This document shows positions 35,855 through 42,162 of a stretch of 64,000 bases of DNA, piece after piece. The DNA lies in NCBI GenBank assembly GCA_016401345.1, contig JAEACG010000002.1, positions 186,001-250,000 of the forward strand. The letters are read 5' to 3'. The translations under genes were made by a program, and so were the position numbers. The notes below the pieces were generated by a model. That model searched no databases and was not told the DNA's origin. It saw nothing but the letters and a program-made list of their open reading frames with translations. Every line of letters begins with the position of its first letter. Position 1 is the first letter of the stretch. This DNA is from Fictibacillus nanhaiensis. Lineage in GTDB: Bacteria; Bacillota; Bacilli; Bacillales; Fictibacillaceae.

Positions 35855-36106
35855 ATGGATAATTTCAGTGTGACTTTTGAACTCGTTAATGGAAAAACTC
35901 ATACATACGAACTAGAAAACACAACTCATAGTGATGTTTATACTAAGGTAAGTACAGAAGTAGATGGATGGATCTCTATAGATGATAATGGAGAAAACCA
36001 TTTAATTAAAGCAAATTCTGTATGTAAGGTAGAGATATTGTCTGGGTCTGAAAGAGAAGAGAGATCAAAAAGGGCAATGGAAGCTATGAATGCTTGGGAT
36101 GTTTAA
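35855..36106 (+). CDS. Small hypothetical protein
   Basis: 83 residues, MDNFSVTFELVNGKTHTYEL start, probably a small beta-sheet protein. ATG at 35855 is 8 nt from the GGGGAGG site; the longer GTG frame overlaps it. It shows loose similarity in type to the 84-residue protein at 54050 (both small, acidic, with a G-[KQ]-[TV]-H-T-[YF] stretch). Confidence 0.6.
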   Translation: MDNFSVTFELVNGKTHTYELENTTHSDVYTKVSTEVDGWISIDDNGENHLIKANSVCKVEILSGSEREERSKRAMEAMNAWDV

Positions 36107-36150
36107 TACACTCTCCTAAATCAAATTGTTGGTGAAGGGAGGTGTGGAGA

Positions 36151-36330
36151 ATGGAATTAGATAAGCACTATAGAGTAAAACATACTATTTTACTTCAGGT
36201 TGTTAGGGACATATTAATAAAAAATAATCTTACAACTAGAGAAGAATTCAAAGAATTATATTTAGACAGAGTAGAATCAAGTACTTTGACTGAAGATGAT
36301 AAGGAAGTTTTAAAAGAAACAGTAAAATAA
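36151..36330 (+). CDS. Small hypothetical protein
   Basis: 59 residues, MELDKHYRVKHTILLQVVRD start, helical. AAGGGAGGTG lies upstream. Followed by a terminator. Not recognised. Confidence 0.55.
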   Translation: MELDKHYRVKHTILLQVVRDILIKNNLTTREEFKELYLDRVESSTLTEDDKEVLKETVK

Positions 36331-36339
36331 TTAATTTTG

Positions 36340-36368
36340 ACATCCTCATTTTGAGGATGTTTTTTATT
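36340..36368 (+). terminator. Terminator
   Basis: ACATCCTC (36340-36347) pairs with GAGGATGT (36353-36360), followed by TTTTTTATT. Confidence 0.9.
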
Positions 36369-36387
36369 ATGTATTGGAGTTGATTAA

Positions 36388-36615
36388 ATGTTGGTCATAA
36401 CAATTGTTTCATTAATTGCATTCGCCTTAATTGGTAGCATATGTGTTGATCTGTACAAAGAGAATAAGCGATTAAGGAAACGAATTAATGAAAGGGCTGA
36501 ATTGGATCAGAGGTTAAGTGAAGAAGCATACGAGAGTATTCGTAAAAGTTGTGAAGATATTCAAAAGAGTTTAGAGGAACAGTCCAAGTATTTTGAAGAA
36601 AAGGTTTTACAATAA
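36388..36615 (+). CDS. Small membrane-anchored coiled-coil protein
   Basis: 75 residues: one N-terminal membrane helix (LVITIVSLIAFALIGSICV) and then a charged coiled coil. The layout resembles phage spanin- or anchor-like small proteins, but no family was recognised. Confidence 0.6.
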   Translation: MLVITIVSLIAFALIGSICVDLYKENKRLRKRINERAELDQRLSEEAYESIRKSCEDIQKSLEEQSKYFEEKVLQ

Positions 36616-36691
36616 GATAGTATGAAGGTTGAAAGGGAGTAATCCAGACATCGGATGCCTGGTAACTAATGCACGTATGTAGATTTATTTG

Positions 36692-36820
36692 TTATTTCTT
36701 TTTTGCTTGAGATAATACTGATCCAGCAAGACTTTTTGTAAGTTTGCTAGTACGTCCATCTTGTAATGCTTTAGAAGCTTTCTGTACCATTTTTGTAGTT
36801 GATTGTTTCTTGTTCGGCAT
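36692..36820 (-). CDS. Small basic protein with K-S-x-A-G-S-x-L-S-Q motif
   Basis: 42 residues: MPNKKQSTTKMVQKASKAL then a middle with SKLTKSLAGSVLSQAKKK. AAAGGAGGGTGTC lies 4 nt before the ATG on the minus strand, one of the best ribosome sites of the element. The pattern 'KASKxL...SKxxKSxAGSxLSQ' resembles a very small protein family I recall as widespread in bacteria and their mobile elements; function unknown. It is the only leftward gene in the early/middle region, so it is probably expressed in the lysogen. Confidence 0.68.
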   Translation of the reverse strand: MPNKKQSTTKMVQKASKALQDGRTSKLTKSLAGSVLSQAKKK

Positions 36821-36934
36821 GAGACACCCTCCTTTCGTAATAGGATAATAGTTACAAGAATAATATACACTATAAATTGTATGGGAACAAGCGTTTTATA
36901 CAATATATAGATTTTTTTATTTTGAGGTGATAAT

Positions 36935-37237
36935 TTGATACCACATACAGTTAAAGTTGCAGGAATTAAATATATTGTTCATGAGGTAAAAGGCATAAAT
37001 GAGAGATTTAACACACTTGGTCAAGTTAACTACTGTAAAGGAACGATTGAATTAGACTCTGATTTATGTGAGGACAAGAAAGAACAAGTATTTGTTCATG
37101 AGTTAGTACATGCAATTTTTGAAGCAGCAGGTTACGAAGAACAAGATGAAGATCAAGTAAATAGGTTAGGAATAGTTTTACATCAAGTGTTTAAGGATAA
37201 TAAGTTTTTATTTTGGAATGAAACCTCATCCCAATAA
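36935..37237 (+). CDS. Small zincin-like protein (HExxH)
   Basis: 100 residues from TTG at 36935. VHELVHAIFEAAGYEEQD has the HExxH zinc-protease motif. Related to the small ImmA/phage metallopeptidase-like proteins; ImmA enzymes cleave Xre-type repressors, but this one is shorter and lacks a clear downstream glutamate motif. Substrate unknown. Confidence 0.7.
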   Translation: MIPHTVKVAGIKYIVHEVKGINERFNTLGQVNYCKGTIELDSDLCEDKKEQVFVHELVHAIFEAAGYEEQDEDQVNRLGIVLHQVFKDNKFLFWNETSSQ

Positions 37238-37278
37238 TATCCGTAGAAAAGTAAAATGGATAAATGGGGGTAATTGGT

Positions 37279-37443
37279 ATGTTTAAAAAGAAATGTAAAC
37301 AATGTAAGGTTGTATTGGCTAAAGGTCAAAAGGAATTCTGTAGTGATGAGCATAAGGAACAGTGGAGAAGTGAGAATCTAAGACCATTCCAGAAGGCTAT
37401 TTTAGATAAAACAGAAAAGTGGGCAAGTAAGCCTGGAAAGTAA
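37279..37443 (+). CDS. Small zinc-finger protein upstream of the terminase gene
   Basis: 54 residues with CKQCKVVLAKGQKEFCSDEH: Cys-Cys-Cys-His spacing of a treble-clef or MYND-like zinc finger. It occupies the place where related phages often carry an HNH nuclease before the small terminase. Confidence 0.6.
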   Translation: MFKKKCKQCKVVLAKGQKEFCSDEHKEQWRSENLRPFQKAILDKTEKWASKPGK

Positions 37444-37448
37444 TTATG

Positions 37449-37471
37449 ACACCTGTGATGGGTGTTTTTTT
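37449..37471 (+). terminator. Terminator before the small terminase gene
   Basis: ACACC (37449-37453) pairs with GGTGT (37461-37465), then seven Ts. It separates early from late genes. Confidence 0.8.
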
Positions 37472-37510
37472 AATTGGAGATAGTTCAATCGTATAGGTGG
37501 TGAATTAAAT

Positions 37511-37963
37511 ATGGAGGATGAAAGATTAGATCATAAGAAAGAAGCTATTGCTCAACAGTTAGCTATGGGATTAAAGCCTAAAGAGCATATTGCAAAGGAT
37601 TTTAATATTGCAAAAGCTACTCTATATAAGTACATGAAAGACCCGAATATGATGGCGAGGGTAGACGAACTTAAACGAGAGTTTGAGGAATTTGGAGCAG
37701 AATTAGGAAAGCAATTGATCCATGCTAAGTTAGTTGATTCTGTTGAAGGGTACTGGAATCTTATTAAGAATGCTAACAATGAGATGGTTGCAGCTAAAGG
37801 CTTTGAGTATATGATTAACAGAGCACTAGGGACACCAGCATCTAAGCATGAATTAACCACTAAGATAGATGCAGGAAAGCCTAATGTATCTACTGATATT
37901 CTTGAGGAAGAACACGCTAAGTGGGAGCGAGATATCATAGATGTGGAAGCGGAAGAACTTTAG
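37511..37963 (+). CDS. Putative small terminase subunit
   Basis: 150 residues. The N-terminal helix-turn-helix reads KEAIAQQLAMGLKPKEHIAKDFNIAKATLYKYMKD, followed by a helical oligomerisation part and an acidic end. This is the layout of TerS proteins that select phage DNA for packaging. It is the first gene of the late region. The large terminase that should follow is absent. Confidence 0.7.
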   Translation: MEDERLDHKKEAIAQQLAMGLKPKEHIAKDFNIAKATLYKYMKDPNMMARVDELKREFEEFGAELGKQLIHAKLVDSVEGYWNLIKNANNEMVAAKGFEYMINRALGTPASKHELTTKIDAGKPNVSTDILEEEHAKWERDIIDVEAEEL

Positions 37964-38184
37964 ATAAAATGTTTATTTTACTTGCTTAACTTTATGCATA
38001 ATGTGAGTGGAAAATAGACGGTAGTAAGAGGAGAAAACCTTGTTATATCAACGATGTATAAAATGTTGTATATTAATTAATTTAGAGAACCAATAAAAAC
38101 ACTGATATATAAGGGTTTATTGTTAATATTAGGTTACCATAATCAAGCTTATGGGAAGCGGATAATGAATATGGTATACAATTA
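37964..38184. other. Deletion junction region in place of terL, portal and head genes
   Basis: 221 bp with no gene and no remnant I could read. In related phages about 4-5 kb (large terminase, portal, MuF-type head protein, scaffold start) would lie here. An imperfect inverted repeat (ATATCAAC ... GTTGTATAT, near 38044-38072) is the only structure. Confidence 0.6.
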
Positions 38185-38496
38185 GTGAATAATTATAATT
38201 GGAAAATGGGGGGCATTCTAAATTTGAAATTCGCCATTTCCATTGCATTCACTTCAATTATTGATTTCTTTATTGGTCAAGATGAAGAAGGAACACTTGC
38301 GAATCTAGGGCAATTTGAAACTGCTATGAATGATTATGTTAAATCACAAGTAGAAGACAGATTGAAAGGTTCTTATACTCCTCCAGGTGGAGGAACACCG
38401 AATGTTATTACAAAAGAGCAATTAGGAAAAATGTCCACTGAAGAACTTATGAAATTAGATTCAGATGGATTACTTAATCAAGCATTAAAAGGTTAA
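38185..38496 (+). pseudogene. Truncated phage scaffold protein (DUF4355-type C-terminal end)
   Basis: 103 residues at most. The part FTSIIDFFIGQDEEGTLANL followed by VEDRLKG, a Gly/Pro linker and ITKEQLGKMSTEELMKLD matches the C-terminal end of DUF4355 capsid-scaffold proteins; the usual long coiled-coil N-terminal part is missing. The first 15 codons or so are not scaffold-like and probably belong to the deletion join. It precedes the major capsid gene, the normal place for a scaffold. Confidence 0.65.
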
Positions 38497-38569
38497 TATT
38501 CTGTCTTTCAGGCTAGACGTAAAAGAAGCACTATAAATTTAAATTAGAAAAGGTAAAGGTGATTTTATA

Positions 38570-39382
38570 ATGTCAGTACAATCTTTTATTCCACAAGTAT
38601 GGGAAGCAAAACTATTAACAAAATACAACAAAGGAGCAATTGCAGAACTAATTACTACTCGTCCTACTAAAATTGAAGGTAATACAATTACTTTTAACAA
38701 AGCTTCTGACGTTGCAATTAAAGACTATGCAGGTGCTGTTGAGTGGGATACTGTTAATACAACTTCCGTTGATATCCTTATGAATCAAAAGAAATACTTC
38801 TCGATTCAAGTTGACGATGTTGATGCAGTCCAAGCTGCGGGTGAATTAATGCAACCACATGTAAACGGTGCAGCAGTTAGCCTACAAGAAACAACTGATA
38901 ACTATGTTCTTGGTTTGTTCACTGGTGCTCACGCTGACAATGTTATCGGTAACGATACTACTCCAATCGCATTGACTAAAGCAAATGTTTATGACTCTAT
39001 CGTTGATCTTGGTACTAAATTGAACAAGAAGAAAGTTCCGAAAGCTGACCGTTTCTGTGTTATTGATTCTGATGTTCTAGGACTTCTTTCTAAAGATGAC
39101 CGTTTCACTCGTTCACCAGTTGTTCTTGAAAATGGTGTTGTTGAAGGTCAAAAGATCAATGGGATGCAGATTGTTGTATCTGAAGAGTTGTCTCAAGCTG
39201 CTGGTAAGAAGAAGATCATGGCACTACACAAAGAAGCAATCGGTTTCGGCAAGCAAATCGATCAAGTAGAAGCTATGCGTCTTGAAAATGCTTTTGCTGA
39301 CGGTGTACGTGGTCTTACTGTTTACGGTTCTTCTGTACTTCGTCCTGAGGCACTTGCAGTACTTACTGCAACAGTAGCTTAA
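38570..39382 (+). CDS. Major capsid protein (HK97-fold, P22-coat-like)
   Basis: 270 residues starting MSVQSFIPQVWEAKLLTKY, with the pattern of 'coat protein 5/P22-type' capsids: ITTRPTKIEGNTITFNKASD, FSIQVDDVDAVQA and a C-terminal VRGLTVYGSSVLRPEAL. Ribosome site AAAGGTGAT. GC content and codon use (many GAC, CGT, TCT) are richer than in neighbours, as for a highly expressed gene. Followed by its own terminator. Confidence 0.88.
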   Translation: MSVQSFIPQVWEAKLLTKYNKGAIAELITTRPTKIEGNTITFNKASDVAIKDYAGAVEWDTVNTTSVDILMNQKKYFSIQVDDVDAVQAAGELMQPHVNGAAVSLQETTDNYVLGLFTGAHADNVIGNDTTPIALTKANVYDSIVDLGTKLNKKKVPKADRFCVIDSDVLGLLSKDDRFTRSPVVLENGVVEGQKINGMQIVVSEELSQAAGKKKIMALHKEAIGFGKQIDQVEAMRLENAFADGVRGLTVYGSSVLRPEALAVLTATVA

Positions 39383-39393
39383 ATACATACTTG

Positions 39394-39423
39394 GAGAAGG
39401 GTTAAATCCCTTCTCTTTTTTTA
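39394..39423 (+). terminator. Terminator after the capsid gene
   Basis: GAGAAGGG (39394-39401) pairs perfectly with CCCTTCTC (39408-39415), then a T-run. Confidence 0.9.
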
Positions 39424-39436
39424 ATGAGGTGATTTG

Positions 39437-39604
39437 ATGTTTTTTAAAAATAAAGAAACAGGTCTAATTTGGGAAGTTACTGATGTAGATCATATTAAAC
39501 GGTGTAATGCTGACTCTAATTATGAGGAAGTTCCTGAGCCTAAGAAGACAAAGGAAAAGGAAGATAAAACAGAACAACCAAAAAAGAAACCTGTTAAGAA
39601 ATAG
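39437..39604 (+). CDS. Small Lys/Glu-rich head protein, unknown
   Basis: 55 residues, MFFKNKETGLIWEVTDVDHI then a lysine-glutamate-proline tail. Similar short proteins follow the capsid gene in many siphophages. GAGGTGATTTG precedes the start. Confidence 0.65.
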   Translation: MFFKNKETGLIWEVTDVDHIKRCNADSNYEEVPEPKKTKEKEDKTEQPKKKPVKK

Positions 39605-39612
39605 GTGATGAA

Positions 39613-39921
39613 ATGGATACACAAGAAGTAAAAGATATTCTAGGTATCACTAATTCCAAACATGATATATACATTCAAACTTCTATCCCTTTGTTTATAG
39701 AATTCATTCAAGAGTACAGTAACAATAGCTTTCTTGATGAAAGTGGAAATGTTGTATTAAAAGGCGGGGCAAAAATTGCACTTGTTAAAATGATTGAATA
39801 CAACATGAATAAATCAGGTCAATCTTCTCGTTCATTTGGAGAAGTCTCATACTCTTTTGATACAGACTTTCCGCAATCAATACTCAAGTTACTACAGCCT
39901 TATTTGAGGATAAAAGTATGA
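39613..39921 (+). CDS. Head-tail connector protein (gp6/gp15-like)
   Basis: 102 residues: MDTQEVKDILGITNSKHDIYIQTSIPLF start and FGEVSYSFDTDFPQSIL near the end, the helical connector family that docks onto the portal. Overlaps the next gene by 4 nt (ATGA). Confidence 0.82.
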   Translation: MDTQEVKDILGITNSKHDIYIQTSIPLFIEFIQEYSNNSFLDESGNVVLKGGAKIALVKMIEYNMNKSGQSSRSFGEVSYSFDTDFPQSILKLLQPYLRIKV

Positions 39922-40235
39922 ATGAGTATCCTCACACAATAACATTCCAACAAAAAACAAAAATTCCAGATGGTTCAGGCGGATATACAGAAGATTGGGC
40001 TACATTCAAAGTAGCCGATGCTTTTGTTCAACCTTTAACAGGGAACAAACTTTTAATAGCACAACAATTACAATCAAAAATAAATTACAAAGTATTCATG
40101 GACTTTGATAGTGAAATCAATTCTAAATTAAGGATTGATTATAACGGGAATATCTTAAAAATAGATGCTCCAATAGATCAAGGTGGATTAGAAGAAGTTT
40201 TATGTCTGTTGTGTGTTAGTGAGGTAAGTCAATGA
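39918..40235 (+). CDS. Head-tail adaptor / head closure protein
   Basis: 105 residues; HTITFQQKTKIPDGSGGYTEDW is the start typical of SPP1 gp16-type closure proteins. ATGA overlaps at both ends show tight coupling in the connector operon. Confidence 0.82.
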   Translation: MNEYPHTITFQQKTKIPDGSGGYTEDWATFKVADAFVQPLTGNKLLIAQQLQSKINYKVFMDFDSEINSKLRIDYNGNILKIDAPIDQGGLEEVLCLLCVSEVSQ

Positions 40236-40663
40236 AGCTCGATTTTGAATTAAAAGGACTTGAGGCTTTAATCAACAACATCAAAGATTACGAGATAAAC
40301 AAAAAGACAGATGTTAGTAAGATTGTTAAAGATACAGCGATGAAAATTCAAGCCAATGCGAAACAAAAAACTCCTGTAAAGTCAGGTACTTTAAAGAGAA
40401 GTATTGGTGTTGATCTCTCGACAGATGAAATGAGTGCAGAGATTGGAACCTCGCTTGAATATGCTGCTCATGTTGAATTTGGGACAGCACCTAGAACGAT
40501 TTCAGTTTATGAAGCCAATGTTCTTAGTGACGGGAAACAATTCTTTGGGAAAGAAGTTAAACATCCGGGTAGTAAATCCCAACCATTTCTTTTTCCTGCT
40601 TATGAACAAGAAATCCCTGAATATAAGAGTAAACTAGCTGAAGCTTTGAGGGATGTAAAATGA
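40232..40663 (+). CDS. HK97-gp10-type tail completion protein
   Basis: 143 residues: KQKTPVKSGTLKRSIGVDLS and YAAHVEFGTAPRTI are the family marks, with KSQPFLFPAYEQ near the end. Needed to join the tail to the head. Coupled by ATGA overlaps. Confidence 0.88.
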   Translation: MKLDFELKGLEALINNIKDYEINKKTDVSKIVKDTAMKIQANAKQKTPVKSGTLKRSIGVDLSTDEMSAEIGTSLEYAAHVEFGTAPRTISVYEANVLSDGKQFFGKEVKHPGSKSQPFLFPAYEQEIPEYKSKLAEALRDVK

Positions 40664-41064
40664 AGACTGCAATACTAAGCTTGCAAACCGCCATTTATAA
40701 TAGACTGTCTAATGATGCACAATTAGCTGCAAAAATTACTGGTGTTTATGATGCGGTAGATGAAAATACTGTCTTTCCATACTTAACGGTTGGAAATGGG
40801 GATACAGTTAACAACTGGTCTACTTCTACTTGGTATGGAGAAGAGTTAACACATACATTACATGTTTGGTCACGTTATAAAGGTAAAAAAGAAGCAGTAG
40901 AAATCATGAATTTGATAATAAACGCTCTTTCTCAACCACTATCCATTGATGGTGGTTTTTTAGTGGAGTTTACACAATTAGAGTTTATGGAAGTGCTTAG
41001 TGATCCTGATGATATTACAAGGCATGGAGTAATGCGGTACAGATTTAAGATAAGAAACCAATAG
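40660..41064 (+). CDS. Tail terminator (DUF3168-like)
   Basis: 134 residues: LSLQTAIYNRLSNDAQLAAKITGVYD ... YLTVGNGDTVNNWSTSTWYGEELTHTLHVWS, the DUF3168 pattern. It caps the tail tube and stops its growth. Confidence 0.86.
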   Translation: MKTAILSLQTAIYNRLSNDAQLAAKITGVYDAVDENTVFPYLTVGNGDTVNNWSTSTWYGEELTHTLHVWSRYKGKKEAVEIMNLIINALSQPLSIDGGFLVEFTQLEFMEVLSDPDDITRHGVMRYRFKIRNQ

Positions 41065-41075
41065 GGGGCTATATA

Positions 41076-41480
41076 ATGCGTGGAGTAGATATTTTATTAA
41101 TGGTTAATACAGGAACAGATGCAGTACCAGTTTGGACTGCTGTAGCTGGTCAACGTAATGCAACTCTGGCAGAAGAAAGCGAAACAATTGACATTACGTC
41201 AAAAGATTCTCAAGGTGCTTTTGAATACGATTATGGATTTTATGGATGGACTATTGATGCAGATGGGGTCTATGTCAAAGATGACGCAGGATATCAAGAG
41301 CTTAAGGATGCTATCCGTAATAAACAAAAGATAAAAGTTCGTATTCAAGAAGAAGGCGTTGCTACTGAAGAAGGAATGGCTTTAGTTACATCAGCAGAAT
41401 TTGAAGGTGCTTATGATGCTGAAGTTACATACTCAGTCTCACTTCAAGGAACAGGAAAACTAGAAACGCCAAGTGCGTAA
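41076..41480 (+). CDS. Major tail tube protein (TP901-1 type)
   Basis: 134 residues. MRGVDILLMVNTGTDAVPVWTAV, the ITSKDSQG motif after ETID, and YSVSLQGTGKL at the end match the phage major tail protein family. Polymerises to form the tube. AGGGGGGC lies upstream. Confidence 0.87.
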   Translation: MRGVDILLMVNTGTDAVPVWTAVAGQRNATLAEESETIDITSKDSQGAFEYDYGFYGWTIDADGVYVKDDAGYQELKDAIRNKQKIKVRIQEEGVATEEGMALVTSAEFEGAYDAEVTYSVSLQGTGKLETPSA

Positions 41481-41499
41481 TAATTGGAGGAAATAAATA

Positions 41500-41853
41500 A
41501 TGAGTTTACAAAAATATGTTGAAGTACAACTTGATGGTAAAACAAAGCTTCTTAGATTTGACTATAATTCGGTTTCCGATCTCGAAGCATTTTATGGAAA
41601 AGGTATCAGTTCAATTCTTACTGAGGAGCAAATGGGATTTAATACACTTCGTATTTTCTACACATTTGGATTGAAATGGAAAGATCATGGAATTACTCCT
41701 CAAAGAGTAGGAAATATGCTTGGTGATGCAATTGATAATGGAGAATCGTTAGAATCACTTTTCAAACCAATTATGAAAGGCTTAAAACTCTCTAAACTTC
41801 TTGGAGATGACTTTGATGTTCCCGAAGATGAGGAAGTAAAGAACCCAAACTAA
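41500..41853 (+). CDS. Tail assembly chaperone, upstream frame (gpG-like)
   Basis: 117 residues, MSLQKYVEVQLDGKTKLLRFDYN start, the usual partner before the tape measure gene. The zero-frame stop follows directly after the slippery heptamer C-CCA-AAC, so some ribosomes should slip back one base and read on into the next frame. Confidence 0.85.
   Translation: MSLQKYVEVQLDGKTKLLRFDYNSVSDLEAFYGKGISSILTEEQMGFNTLRIFYTFGLKWKDHGITPQRVGNMLGDAIDNGESLESLFKPIMKGLKLSKLLGDDFDVPEDEEVKNPN
41844..41850 (+). promoter_or_regulatory. Programmed -1 frameshift site CCCAAAC
   Basis: Codons AAC-CCA-AAC-TAA in the zero frame give C_CCA_AAC, a perfect X_XXY_YYZ heptamer. After a -1 slip reading continues without a stop (L-N-K-G-M-D-W-K) into the frame ending at 42155. 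Confidence 0.85.
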
Positions 41854-42155
41854 ATAAAGGGATGGATTGGAAAGGGATCAAACAATTAGCGTTTGGTCCC
41901 TTAAATTTATCCCATGATATTTTAGGTAAATTAACTCATGGCGAATTCATGGAGCTAGTAGAAGGGTTTGAATGGCGAGATAAATATCAACGTTCAATGA
42001 TGGCTATCCATGCGAGAACAATAATGTCCGCTCAAGGTAGGAAACCTCTAGATCCTGTTAAGACATTTGATTTAAAGCAGAAGAAAGAGAAAAAGAAAAC
42101 TACTGCTGAAGAGAGTAAAGGTATTGTTCAAGAATTAGAAAGAGAAATGGGGTGA
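41850..42155 (+). CDS. Tail assembly chaperone, -1 frame extension (gpGT-like)
   Basis: About 101 residues beyond the slip (MDWKGIKQLAFGPLNLSHDIL ...), ending in a lysine-rich part. It has no ribosome site of its own, and it lies exactly in the -1 frame of the preceding gene. The fusion of roughly 218 residues should help assemble the tape measure protein. Confidence 0.82.
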   Translation, partial: LNKGMDWKGIKQLAFGPLNLSHDILGKLTHGEFMELVEGFEWRDKYQRSMMAIHARTIMSAQGRKPLDPVKTFDLKQKKEKKKTTAEESKGIVQELEREMG

Positions 42156-42162
42156 GTAAGTA

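Noticed and set aside
38185-38230. Extra N-terminal part of the scaffold fragment as a real new start
   Set aside because: The first 15 codons do not resemble scaffold proteins; a TTG near 38223 behind a G-run could start a short product, but the gene is best treated as broken.
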